A DNA stretch of 64,000 nucleotides, taken from the NCBI RefSeq assembly GCF_947623445.1, contig NC_135243.1:5148501-5212500 (forward strand). The letters run 5' to 3'. Both the position numbers and the translations under genes were made by a program. The notes beneath the pieces were generated by a model. It was not told the origin of the DNA. It was given only the letters and a program-made list of their open reading frames with translations, and did not search any database. Shown piece after piece: positions 13,715-26,310 of this stretch; positions within the stretch are counted from its first letter, which is position 1, and each line of letters starts with the position of its first letter. The stretch is from Clavelina lepadiformis (taxonomy: Eukaryota; Chordata; Ascidiacea; Aplousobranchia; Clavelinidae).

Positions 13715-14562
13715 TGTATACAAAGCTATCCTGTGGTTTTGCACTTGTATACTAGACCCAACACGTGGGCTCATGAGGAAGGACATGGTCAATGCCCTCC
13801 TTCACCCCCGAATACCCTAGTGGTCAGGTGGGAGTGTGCTGCAGGAATGATAAAGATTCATGTATATACCATTAACCAGGTATCTATACGGAAACTTTGC
13901 ATGCTACACTGGATATCTCCAGCGTGGCATCACAAAGTCATGTCGCAAAAAACAAGCATACAAAAATTGCAAGTGCAAGCCTACAGCTTACCAATCGACT
14001 CCATTTATTAAACTGAAAATTAAGCTAGGCCTAGTTTTGTAGTTGCTGCGAAAAATAGTGAGAGTTATAATACTGGCGTGACATAAAACGTAGGCTCTGA
14101 TTTTTTCGGCATAAATTTCCCTGTGCTAAAGTGCAAGCTTTTAATACAGGTCCATGTAGGCCTGCCAGTTTCAAACTTGATATTCTATAAACAGTTTGTT
14201 GAAAATCAAGTGTCAGGCTGAAAGGTGTCAAGAATTTGAAACCAACAGATTGGACATTTTGACAGAGAAATATTATAGATTTTGGTGTGATAAATAAATT
14301 CAGCACCTTACAGGCATGTTGAAGAATCTCATTCAAGTGTATGTCTCACTTTCGTCGATGATGACCCACCATTCTGAATTAAGTTTTTACAAACTCCTGG
14401 ATCAAAATAAATTGGGAAAAGCTGTTTTCCATTGTATCAAAATTAAATCATCTCTTGTTCTGACTGCACATGACCTACACAACTTTTCACCATGTAGGAA
14501 ATACAGTTTCTTTCTTTTCTGCAGGTTGTAAAGTGTTAGGGTAATTTAATTTTTTAAATGCT

Positions 14563-15927
14563 ATGTCACAGTCATTGATTCTGAAATCCGCTCGTGATGC
14601 AACAAGAGTTTTTTCAAAAATTGTACAGAAAACACTGCCTATTTCTAAAAATAAACTACCGCCAATTCCACATCTTCCCCATAATGTGCTGAGAAGTTGT
14701 GGATTTCATAATTCTGCACCCAATTATTCCAGTAATGTTATTGATATTTATACATTGCCTGTCTTTTTTCGTTAGATGTTATTACACGCAAGTATTAACA
14801 CAGTACATTTTGCAATACCTGTTACGGGGATGTTCGACATTTGTTGCTTGTGTTGCTACTATATCTTTTATTTATTTATACATTTTCTTTACAGAGTTTT
14901 TGTTTACTGATTCGCATGAATGGATTAAAATTGATGGTGATGTTGGAACTATTGGAATAACAAATTATGCCCAGGTTTTCAAACTATATATATATTTTAA
15001 TCAATGACAGGTTCAAATATAAGCATCAACTATTTAGTCGGTCTTTTGTTGTATTTCTGTCATTAAGTGCTGTTTTGCTAGATGATTTCACTAAAATGTT
15101 TTTTAAGTTCTTTAAAATGAAAACTTGTGAAAAGCTTTATTTTGATAAGTATATACATGCAACTATTTTAATATGGTACTACATGGTCCTGGTCTAAAAT
15201 TATTCTTTTTTGTTTTAAGGAACAATTGGGTGACATTGTGTTTTGCGAATTACCTGAAGTGGCCACTGAATTTTCTAAAGGCGGTAATAATACCTATTCA
15301 TTGTCACAACTCTCATTTGATTTGATTGAGAGCGCTAAAATATTTCATTGCTCATAAATAGGGTTGTAAGCAAATGTTTTGTTATTCATATATATATATG
15401 AAGTATCACTGAAAAGGATAGTTAATATGATTTACCTTCAAATAAGCAAACTGTTTTCCTCCTTTTTCTAGTAACAGTATCTTTGAACACATAGCTGTGG
15501 TGAATATTCTGATAAAACAAGGATTAACACATACACTGAATGTGTATTGCATTCTGACATACACCAGCAGGCCAATATAACTATACATAGCACTTCTATT
15601 TTTTAAGATATTTTTGCCACGGTCGAGAGTGTAAAAGCTGCCAGTGACCTTTATATTCCTATATCAGGCGAAGTTGTGGAGGTTAATGAAAAACTTGTCG
15701 ATACTCCAGCCATAATAAATGAATCGCCCACGGAGGACGGTGAGATGGATTACTAAAGCATCAATCTACTTTTGACTTTAATTTAAAGGTAAAATGATAA
15801 CCAAGTGTCTTACACTATTTTTTTTTGCAAAACAGGTTGGCTTGTAATGGTAAAACTAACCAGCTCAGCTGATGATGAACTATCAGAATTGCTGACGCAA
15901 ACTGACTACGAGAAAACACTCAATTAA
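14563..15927 (+). CDS. GCSH: glycine cleavage system H protein, mitochondrial
   Basis: Five exons: 14563-14731, 14895-14974, 15220-15283, 15608-15739, 15836-15927. All junctions agree in phase and give 178 residues, against about 173 in mammals. GCSH is the lipoyl-carrying shuttle of the mitochondrial glycine decarboxylase complex and passes the aminomethyl group between the P, T and L proteins. The first 55 or so residues are basic and Ser-rich with no acidic run ([20 protein letters not shown]), a typical mitochondrial presequence. The mature domain has [20 protein letters not shown], then [14 protein letters not shown], then the lipoylation motif [20 protein letters not shown] with its acceptor Lys. 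The C-terminus, GWLVMVKL followed by acidic helices, is complete. The gene stands alone on its strand. An AATAAA lies near 16256. Confidence 0.95.
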
Positions 15928-16790
15928 AAGTTCCTTTAGACTAGAATACCTTTGGCTCGCACGAAAAGTGACACTTATTCAAAGAAGATAGAATATTGCC
16001 CCGAGTAATATTGCCTTTACTTTTGCATGTACGTGTTCAAATTTACGCAATCATTTCAAAGTTGTGTAAAGTATTGTTTCTTTAGTACAAGGCGTGTAAT
16101 CCAACTATGATTTTGTTATTTTTTAAATAAGTTGATTTTTGACTGTACACATAAACCACAATAACATCCTAGACGTCACTGTCAACGTGTTGATTTAAAA
16201 GCTATTTGTCTTATTCCAAGCAACATACTTTTAAATTATCCTTGCTATGGAAAATAATAAAAAGTGATGTTATACAGTGCCTACCAAATCGTTAAGCTAT
16301 AACATGCAACATACTAACTTATACAAACCTTATATTGCGAAAAAAATTACAGGCACCAGCACACACATTATGGTTTAACCATAACTGCAGTTTTTTCACT
16401 ATTGTTGTCATCAGGAAACTTTCGTAAAATTATAATAATGCTTTTTTATCTACAGGCTTTTTACAAGAAAACATAGCACAACGCAACATCAAAAAAGGCA
16501 TTTAAAACAAATTTTGTTTAAAGTTCTGCTCTTTACCCACATTAGTTTGTCATTTCAGCAAAACATTATATATTTAACGCAGTGAAAGTGGCTCATTTTT
16601 TATTTCTGCATGATTCCACGTCTGCTATGGCCGTGTCCTGTTTCACAATAAATTGGTGGACAATCACACAATAAAACAAAGGCACATATTTAAAAACAAC
16701 CCACACCAAGACTACAGGTGTTTAAAGAAAGAAAAAGATACCAAGATTTTTTGGTGAAAAACACAAAGGCAAGCGAACAGAGAAGCTTAG
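15928..16790. other. GCSH 3' flank and HERPUD 3' flank (convergent genes)
   Basis: Intergenic stretch between two convergent genes. AATAAA near 16256 (plus) could end GCSH transcripts, and TTTATT near 16600 could end HERPUD transcripts on the minus strand. Nothing else is recognised. Confidence 0.5.
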
Positions 16791-19691
16791 TTAAACAACA
16801 GGAGGGGGTTGGGGAATAAGTGAGGAGAAAAAGGTGGAAACGAAACACCAGGCTGTAGCGAATATCGAAGGTGGCGCGGCTTCCATGGACTAGAAATAAA
16901 AAACGTATAAATTTATAAATCTTAACACAAACCTAAGTTACTATTTACTAATTACATTAATTGGTTTGATGCAAGGTGGATTTTACTCAATAGTGGTACT
17001 TCTACAGAATAAAGGAATATTCACTTTGTATTACCATTTAGCAGATATAAATTTTACTTTGAAACAAAACCTACAGTTTCAGGTGTTGTCCCATCACTGT
17101 TATTGCTATTGTTGTTGTCATCCTGCGGTGTGTTTGGACGTTCAACGGGAGCATTTCCATCGTTCCTGCGCTCAAGGTCATCAGGATGAGGAGGCCTCCT
17201 GGCGGCCCGAAAGACTCCGGCTTGGTAACTGATTGAAAAAAAAAACAAACTTCATCAGCATGTGCAGTCATTTTTGGTGCCTTCATCATTATTTGCTATG
17301 TATCTGTATCGGAAAGCTACTTTGAATTGCCACCATGTTTCAATCATGGTAATCACCGTTTAAACATTGACAAACTATTGCCAACATTTCAAAACTATGC
17401 AAGAATACTTCGAGCATTTAATGGCATGCGATCATGCTCACATGTATATGATGAGAGCCAGAGAAGCAACAAAGAGGAACCTCCACCAATCTGAGTAGAA
17501 ATAAAGAATGCTGAAGAAGAAGAGATATCTAACGAAGACGAAAAGGAGGTCCAGCCAATCCTGCTGCATGTCTTCGTCGTCGAGCGCGGCACCAAACGCA
17601 CCACCTTGTGCGTTCATCTGAATAAACTAGAAGTTGATTCAGGAATAATCAAATAAAAAACAGTGTACTATAGATACAGCCAATTATATACTATCATGAC
17701 AACAAAAACATATAGATTAGGCTTGTCATAAAATCGAAGCACTTAAAATAACAGATTTTATTAGGTTAAAAAGATTAAGAAGTATCCAGCAATAACATAT
17801 CTGGTGCCAGCAGTTCGTAGATCATACTAGCAATTCACTAGGCAACTAATCAACAACAACAGAATTCAGGTAACAAGATATTTATTCTACGTTGCAATAA
17901 CCAATTAACAGCTGTTATGCAGTCAACACTACATACCATGCCTCACTGCCAAGCCTACCAACAACAGTAGCACCATGATAAAATATTTTTCCTTCATATT
18001 TACCGGAGGGTTAGCAGGTGGTGCATTAGCTGGGGCTGCAACGGGAGCATTCTCAGGGATTTGTTCTTGAGCGGGAGGGACGGGTACATCAGACGTTTGT
18101 GAAACACCAGTATTATTGACATGACTCCAGTAGCTATAAAACATATCTTGCAGATTAATTGTGATCATTTTAATAGTTCACAGTGGAAGTTTTAATAATT
18201 TTTTAAGTATATGAATCTAACTGCAGTTTTATTTCATTAGCTCTAAACATCAATGGTCAGGCAAGTTCAATAATTTCAAGTAAAGAGCAAACTATGCGCA
18301 CTGTTGCATGTAATGATTCATCTGTTCCTGATACTGCCTCAACATTTCAGTGTATTGTGGATGCTGATGGGGTTGCTGCATATACCCAGGGTAGGCATGT
18401 TGCTGGTAATATGCCGCTAGCTGTTGCGGCGTCCAATGTGAGCGATTCCTAAAAAAAAACAAATAGAAAGCTTGACATGGAAGAAAACTTAAAATGTCAA
18501 CATAGTTCTAGCAAGAAAAAAATATTGAAGTTTCGGAACAGTAAAAAATGTTCAAATAAACTTTTGCGAAAATCAACTGGAAGAAGCATCTTACGTAGGG
18601 TCACTGGGGGAAGAATTCATACGGCGATGTCTTATCTCACTAGAGGAGGCTTCATTCAATTGGGGTGAGCTCTGTATAAGTAATAAAAATCGTTATGTGC
18701 CAGTGCCTTCTTTTTAGAAATTAAAGGATATTGAAAATCATCTATCAGAGCTATCACTAGACAACAATGATATCAAATCACGACAAGAATGCTTGGGCAA
18801 CTAGTATCTATTGGGGCAAAAAGAAGGGAGAAAGCACAGGTGATGGGCACTTACTTGATTGGTTGTGAGTGTTTCGTGTTGTGAGCTCGATGCTTCTATC
18901 GAGAGCACAAGGTGAACGATTTGCTGGTAATTTGTCTCCTAAAACAACAACCTTGTCAAAACATATTGCCAGACAATATGCTCATAAATACAGTGCCATT
19001 AGAATAATAACCGAAAATGAATCGTTACGTGCACACATGCAGTGCAGTGTAACCACTAAGTACACCGAGACCTGAATAACAACATTGTTGTTTCAGCAAT
19101 CACATTGAACAATCAATTTTACAAGTAAACACGAATTGCTGGTTTACACCATCAGACCAGCGGTGCCATTAAAATGACTGCATGGAAACTTGGGTAAATA
19201 TGACAAAATGTAAACATCAGTAACAACAGCAGCATTTTTCAACAACATGAAAAATAGAAGCTCATATGACTACTCGCCTTTAATACTGTTTTCAAAACGT
19301 CATGGTCCTTCAAATATTTTCCTCCATAAATTAATCTTTGGCTTTTAACTTCCTGTAATGCAAGTTATTTAAGTTTTTAATTATAGTCAGTGTGTTTTTT
19401 TACCTGTAGTCACTTGCACCACAACCATCAACATTATTACATTAGATATACACGGAGAGAGAGCAAGAATAATAATATTAAGATCTCTCTCTCTATATAT
19501 ATATATGTACAATATATGCCTCTAAGTTTTATTCTATATATGGAATAAAATTATCATACCGGTTTTCCAGGATATGATTCGGACAGAATCTGCTTTAAAG
19601 TCAGCACAGACCAATTCGGGTCACAAGCAACAGGGTGATCATTATGATGTGTTGGGGTGCGGATTGTAATAGTAATCCAATTGTCACTCAT
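16791..19691 (-). CDS. HERPUD: HERPUD-type ER membrane ubiquitin-like protein (full-length copy)
   Basis: Nine exons, in order 19560-19691, 19278-19352, 18855-18938, 18595-18671, 18302-18448, 18004-18133, 17442-17617, 17075-17228, 16791-16889. All phases agree; 357 residues. HERPUD proteins sit in the ER membrane and assist HRD1-dependent ER-associated degradation. Residues 1-75 form the ubiquitin-like domain (WITITIRTPTHH, then CDPNWSVLTLKQIL, then QRLIYGGKYLKDHDVL). A Gln/Tyr/Pro-rich linker (YYQQHAYPGYMQQP, then PANAPPANPP) follows. A membrane hairpin starts near residue 235 (DWLDLLFVFVRYLFFF), then YQAGVFRAARRPP. The last exon, AWCFVSTFFSSLIPQPPPVV, matches the conserved C-terminal helix of vertebrate HERPUD2. 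The second intron begins GC rather than GT (AAAG|GCGAGT). A shortened paralogue lies at 30229-31693. Confidence 0.92.
19481..19506. repeat. (CT)n(AT)n microsatellite
   Basis: A CT run passes directly into an AT run, ending TATATATATATATG. It lies in the first intron of the HERPUD gene (minus), close to the exon 1 donor. Confidence 0.8.
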
Positions 19692-22131
19692 GTTCCTACT
19701 TTACTTAATACCAGCTACGCCTTATAATTATAATCACTACCATCAGCTGCTCTTATTCAATAATGGAGTACCTATATATAAAGGAAATGAAATAAACCAT
19801 GCCATACAGTCATATTATTACCGGTGCAGTGCTGGCTTATTCAATACAGCATACACTGACATAGGCTTTCCTGCATGCAGGTGTAAAAATCATGGAGTTA
19901 ATGTTTTCAATAGAAATTTAATGCTGTATTGACTGGGCTTACAAATACACCATCAACTAACATTCATTCAATAACACAGAACACGATATGACTCTAGCCC
20001 AAAATTTACACTTATGTGATTAGTGCATGTTGTTTGCTGTTGCAACAGAACAATTAAATTATTATTGTATAACAGTTTGCAAAGTTGACTGTTTACTAAA
20101 AAAGGACAGTTTAGACACATAATGCAACTATAGATCATCAACTCAAAACTAACCTTTATCAAAAATCAGTCACGCAAATCTATCTGGAGTCTTATGTCCC
20201 TATGCACCATTATATTTTCACATTGCCTGGTTGGTTACACAAACACGGAGGGTCCATGAAAATGTTATTAAAGAAAGTGATCCTTGACATTATACTAGTA
20301 TCATAGATTCTAAACTGTGATCCAAGTGGAGTACCCTGAACATATGTCCAGGAGTCGCTTGATCTGTCAATCTGCTTACTGTAGTGGCTCGCTAGACTTA
20401 ATTGATAGTGTCATTGACTTGACTCGAGTCATGGTATGACCGTTGTGATAGAAAAAGATTGAGCTTTGTAAGTACGCTATTAAAAACAAATAGTTTTTTT
20501 AAAAAAGAATAAAGCTGACAATAATCTGGAGACAGTCATGATAATGAGATAATTAGTTTATGCACAATATTGATCAAAGTGCACGCTGAACTTTCTATCT
20601 TCACAACCATTTATAATATAGCCTATAAGCAAACAATAACTAGTTAATAAAACGCCAATTTATAATAAATAAAGTATTTAGGCTTCAGCGTACACCATCA
20701 CGCCAAAATTTGCGTCTTTTGCACACACGAGTTCTCGTCGGAAACGGCCCAACCTTTTAGTCGGGGTCCTATCGTTAAATTACATACATTTAGAACGTAA
20801 GTCAAAATTAACAACATTTCTTAAAACAAAATACCAAAATATTTCCAAGACACACCGGTAGCCCATCAAAATAAAGACAATTCTTATAAAAATACTGAAA
20901 TAAGACAGCCTACAAGAATAACAACAGTTGAACAAGAAAGCCTTATGGCAGTATGGCTATAGACGCAAGCTAACCGAAGTCTAAAACTGAAAGTAAGGGT
21001 CTACTGCAGTAGATCTTAAAATTAAATAAAACACTCATAAACGACTGCTTTGCTTTAAAACGTCTAAACCCAATAGAGTCTAGACCTAAATGAAACTTGC
21101 CTCGGCTATTATGATGCAACCGATCAAATCAGCCTCTCCAGAAGTACACGTCAGGAAACTGAGCCCGACAATAAAAATAGGTTACTGTGTGTTGTTAAGA
21201 ATTAAATCGACCGTGAAATCACGTGGTGTAAATATCATTATGTAGTTATAAGTTATGCCTGAATACGGCATATCAACAGCTGGTTGCTGGTATGCAAAGA
21301 TTTAGAAGCGAATAATTGATTTTCGAATTGAAGAAAGTCTTTAAAGTGTTTTACTTCATAAGATTTAGCGTAAAAAAATCTGCGGGGCCCTAAATCCTGC
21401 AAACTAATTTAAATACTTCATTAAGCTTAGTGCTAAATAGAGACGTATTTAGGATTGAGTTGATAGGGGCAAAAGCTTTAAAGGCTGAATCTAACATTCC
21501 CGCGTCATCTCACCGCGGCCAAAATATACGAAGCGCAAATAAATAAGTTCTTTTACTCCCAGAAACCACTTTAAAACTTCTTCATATGAAGTGTAGTTTT
21601 ATATTACATCGTATTCCCCTCTATTATATGTTTACCTGTATGTTATAGTTGATGGGTGTTTTTTACAGGAATGACTCAATTTAAAATACTTTACAACATA
21701 TCCTAACATGACCTAACAGTAATGACCCCGTCTCAACTTCAGGTAAGCTTCTGAAGTGTGACAAAACGCATGCTTACTCTTTAAAACTACATTACGTGCT
21801 GCATAAGGGTGCATCGTTTCTTAGACAAAAATAGAACGTATGGTTTCGATGGCGTTTAGCCAATAACAATATACATTTAATCAAATATTATTTATATGTA
21901 CGATGCCTATGCGTTTAAATGGTCGTTCGCAACGAAATGTTATATCTGTAATTCAGTTGGTCAATGAAATAATAACTAAGATTCAATGACTTTCGTCAAG
22001 TTAGTTTCCCTAGGCTCGAGTCAAGTCAAGTCATTTAAAAAAGTGACTCGAGTTATTACAGCACTAGCGGTCAGTGCTTTCACAATGTAAAAATAGCATG
22101 GTGTCACAATTTTTATTCTCGCACAGAGAAA
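19692..22131. other. intergenic; no gene recognised
   Basis: Upstream flank of HERPUD on the minus strand; its promoter should lie here. Short GACTTGACTCGAG words occur near 20415 and again near 22020, next to TTACAGCACTA, as in some MITE ends, but no matching pair with a target duplication could be established. Otherwise nothing was seen. Confidence 0.4.
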
Positions 22132-22440
22132 AGTCTCTGCACAACTTAAACTCGGCAATGATTTTTTCATCGCTTTAACCACCGCTGCCAAGCTCGTCGT
22201 TGTTCACTTTCCAAGAGATCTGGTTTTTTATTTTTTGATGTTGTTTTGCCCAAATTTGGAAACATTCATCAAGTCCACTGAAAAGGAGCAAGTGTAGTTT
22301 AGACCTTGACCAAATGCAGACCACCACACCAATAACAAATCCTACACAAATTTAGAAATCGCTGAAATACAAGTAATCATTTTTTCATTTTCGCCTCGCA
22401 AAGTGCCATAATTTCATGTTAAAGGTGATGGTGGGAATAA
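22132..22440 (+). pseudogene. thioredoxin-like gene remnant
   Basis: The plus-strand translation contains QLKLGNDFFIALTTAAKLVV followed by VHFPRD. This resembles the N-terminal half of thioredoxin (a short helix, then KLVVVDFTATWCGPC). The catalytic WCGPC site is not recognisable: the frame reads LVFYFLMLFCPNLE where it should be. Downstream, FIKSTEKEQV and FRP are separated by in-frame stops. No introns interrupt the match and no start is present, so a decayed retrocopy or exon remnant is likely. The match is short, so the identity is moderate. Confidence 0.45.
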
Positions 22441-23145
22441 AAGGTAAGTTGGTACTTCTATTGCTTGCATTTAAAGACTTAGTTGGTTGAAAAATAAGAA
22501 AACCGTTCGTCTTTTATTTATTTAAAAACAAGTTGCAAAAATAAATGTGTTCATTCTAAAAATATAAAGTAATCTAAACACAGCCACATTATTTTCAAGT
22601 ATGCACATTCAAAACCTGAACAGCACCGACGGAAAATAATATAAATAAACATTGCAAATGATCATGCCAGTAAATATGATATTAGAAAATAGCTTTACAT
22701 AAAAATCATGGACTTATAAATATACATATAACAATAAACTTTACTATGAAATAGGAAAAACTGGAAGCTTTGTAAAAAAACGAAGTATATCATATGTTGT
22801 TCAAACGCACAGTACAAAATCATACATATCATGCCTGTGTCACTTTACAGTTAACTTTAAAACATTACGAAGTGTTGTTAAAAATGAGCAAAGACGGAAA
22901 ATTTGTAATGATAAGTGAACATTTATTACATAAACATTCAGCATAAACAGAACGCTGTATTTTTAAAACATACCTTCTCAATAATATGTTTATTAACAGA
23001 ACTGCCAGAAAAAACTTTAAAAAGTAACAAGCCAAAAAATATATGCTTACATTTTCAAGTTTGAACACTAAGTTTGATTGATAAAATATTCAGACCTGTT
23101 GGCCAATGAAAACATGAATGAAGAACAATTCCATAGCAGAAGGTG

Positions 23146-26100
23146 TCAGTTTACGACATACGTGGCTGTTCCAGCTGGTATCGAAGTGACATCGGACGGT
23201 ATGACGTCATATCCTAATTTCTTCATGTCACGCGTCACCACATTGAAAGAGATCTTAAAAAGTCATTTTTGTTAACAATTACAATTTTATCAATTAAACC
23301 AGGGGCGGGCAACTTCTTCGGTCGGTGGGCCTGATATGAGAAAATGAAGTACTTGGCGGGCCGGATTCCTGAATCGATACATTAATCGTGTATTTATCCA
23401 CCTATGCAATTTATCTATTAATTTATTTATCCACCTATTTATCCATCTTTATGTGACATCACCATTCATATTGTTACACTTCTTCTTAAAGAATAGCTAA
23501 CAATCACTATATTTGACGTAGTAAGCAAGTAGTGAGGGATTGCGGCAGACTGTGGCCGCAGGCCACATTATCATGTAAGACCGGAAACTGTCTGCGGGCC
23601 GGGCCCGGCCCGCGGGCTGTTTGTTGCCCGCCCCTGAATTAAACCTTCAAAAAATTAATTAAACAAATGCACATAAGTTAACTTAAGAGCTACCATCAAA
23701 TGATAAAATATTCATATCAACTAAGAAGTTAAACTTGCATACAAGGATCGATTACTGTGGGATTATTTCCAGTACATTGCAAGTACTTCATGAAACCTCT
23801 GTATGGGTATGTCAGTATTTACTTCACTCAAATACTCCTGAATCTTGATGCAACTGCAGTGGAATCTAATTAACTCGAAGTTGAAAGGACTGATAAGATT
23901 ATTTTATCATATCCAAAGTTGGTGACAAATATTTCAGATAATGTGATTAACATGCGTTATTCCTGTAGGTTTTTTTTTGACAAAAATAGAAAAACCTGTT
24001 CGATCGAAAAGCAGTATTATACAATGTGATAATGGCATTAAACGTAGTAACAGATGTCCAACTTTTGCAGCTGTTTATGCCTAGTACACCAGGTGGTCCA
24101 CAACTAGGTAGTCCTGCTAGGTACCATAACCTTTCTAGCTTCTGGATCACATTACTAGTCTAATTGCTTTTATCTCAATTAGTTCAGTAATATAATTGAT
24201 TTAACATTTATTGATTTATTTAATTTTACACTTAATTCTTTTTACTGTTTCGTGGATCTCTACAATTTTGCAACTACAGGGTCAAGACAGCTTGGGCTGT
24301 TAAATGTTATAGACTGGAGTCCATGAGGTAAGGAAGGTGAGAAGATATTTACTAATTGAACCACAAATTTAACTGTTTGCAAACTTGGCAAACCACCATG
24401 TGATGCTTACATTACAATGAATGAGTTTTCAATTTGTTTCAAGATGATCGGTGTTAGTTATGATATGTGGATCAAAAAACACTTTGCATTTTAATAGACA
24501 ATTTGTTAGGACTGAAGGGTGAAGCAGCTTCGAGTTATACAAAATCACAAATTAAACAAAATTAGGTTAACAAGCTTTTAATGTAACTTGGTCAATTTAC
24601 TATTCAAAACTTAATTTGTATTAATATTAATTAATTTACATTAATATCAATACTGTACAGTGAATTTCAGTGCTACTAATAAGGCAACAAGACATAGTAA
24701 ATTATCACGAAATAGTAAGGCAAAACTGAACAACTGCCTGTTACCTTAACATGACCTTGCGATCGCACTCTGGTCACATCACGCCCTTCTCCTTGCGCAA
24801 CAACTTTCGGGTCGACAAACTCTGGACGTCTTCCCAACAGCCAACTAAAATGCAAAACACACCTTAGGTTACAAAACATACAAATTCTAGGCTGATGCTG
24901 TGCAAATAATACAGTTGAAAAGTTATAGTGCTTTAAAACTTTTACTCCAGTAGTATACTGTACTTTATTTTAGATAATGTATCAATAGCTATTACTGTTT
25001 TGTCTATTTGTCACTCGTTTATAATGACTTGCTGCATACATATGGTTAATTGCACCTGGTAAATTTTTGTAATTTTGAAGTAGAAAGAGGAACGAACATA
25101 GGCACGTCAAGTGTGTGATGTCCAGGCACCATTGGCACATGAACTGCTCCGTAACCACGAACAACATCGTTTCCAAACATGTCTGGTCCATAACAGCTGA
25201 CTACTATTTGTGGCCCTGCATTGAGTATAGTTTCAAAAATACAGATTTGTGATAAAATTTTACAACGTGAATAACACTGGGTCAGTTAGTTTTTATTTTA
25301 CAAATATTTACAATTCGCCAGAATTAACATTATCAGTTTTTGGAGCGTGTGCAAAACTGTAATGAAACTGTAGGCTATAATACTTAAATTTATTTACACT
25401 GTGAGACAATGATTTCAGATATTTAGTCTTATTCTTGTCCACAGAACCTCAAGATATTCCAAGTGAAATAAATTTTTTACGATATTTTCTTTATTTTGCA
25501 ACTGAATTTTGGGAAGTTTTACAATAAATTAGAACAGTCTATAACTTCATCTGGAATTTTAGGCAGAATATTTGGAAAACAATGTACTTATATATAAACC
25601 AGACAGCAGACAATAGTATGTGACATATGATAACGAGCACAAATGACACATAAGTGCATAATTTTCACACATTTAGTATGATCAACAAAATTACAATGGT
25701 TGAATCATTACATATGTTTAATCAATATCTGAGACACAGGCTAATTGTAATCATTATTTACATTTAGTGCCACATAAAAGACATATCAAAACCTACCTAC
25801 GAAAAAATACTTACAGCCATAAGGATTTGTGCTTTTGTAGGTGATTTCTAGCGGAAAATTCCAGACAAACAACTGCCGTTCATCTCTGCTTTTCCTTGTA
25901 ATTTGTGAAATTCCCTCTTCTAAGCCACTTGTCACAACCCAATCTTGTCCATGGACAAAAGAAAATTTGCAATAGAGTTCCTCAAAATCTGGAAACTAAA
26001 AACAAAATATTTACTGTTTAATAGCCAATCGCATTTAAATTATAAACTTTAACTCTATAAGCAAAAGAAATCTTTATCAAATTTACACATAACACCTGAA

Positions 26101-26310
26101 TAATCACGAAGTCTATGTCCATACAAAAGCACTTCAATAGAAATGCCTTGGAGATGCATACCAATATACGAAATAAAACAATGCATAACCAAATACGTAT
26201 ATATATATATAAATATACATTTCTTTAAGTATATTATGTACCACGGCACTTTCAATTTGTCCACTAGCCATCACTAGAAAGACGGAAGGATTTGGAATAA
26301 TTCCAGTCAT
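23146..26310 (-). CDS. B9D1: B9 domain-containing protein 1 (ciliary transition zone)
   Basis: Five exons: 26242-26310, 25815-25995, 25056-25215, 24745-24844, 23146-23253. Phases agree; 205 residues against 204 in human. B9D1 is a component of the MKS/B9 complex at the ciliary transition zone, which gates membrane protein entry to cilia. Diagnostic blocks in order: [138 protein letters not shown] and [13 protein letters not shown]. Nearly the whole protein is B9 domain. The last intron is long (23254-24744) and carries a complete hAT MITE (23300-23636). The gene lies between the two HERPUD copies on the same strand. Confidence 0.95.
23300..23636. mobile_element. hAT-like MITE (337 bp) inside the last B9D1 intron
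   Basis: The ends are perfect inverted repeats, CAGGGGCGGGCAAC on the left and GTTGCCCGCCCCTG on the right. A perfect 8-bp target duplication, AATTAAAC, flanks it at 23292-23299 and 23637-23644. It contains GC-rich GGCCGG/CCGGCC blocks and no open frame. The ends and the 8-bp duplication identify it as a non-autonomous hAT element. The intact duplication suggests a fairly recent insertion, 46 bp from the B9D1 last exon. Confidence 0.9.

Noticed and set aside
20395-22075. Possible 1.7-kb element bounded by TAGTG...ACTCGAGTCA-like words
   Set aside because: The inverted ends match poorly and no target duplication was found.
23947-24150. Minus-strand frame with GPPGVLG, first considered as the last B9D1 exon
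   Set aside because: A far better, in-phase last exon with [13 protein letters not shown] lies at 23146-23253.
26199-26222. TA-rich tract in the first intron of B9D1 considered as a hairpin element
   Set aside because: A simple AT repeat with no arms or flanking duplication.
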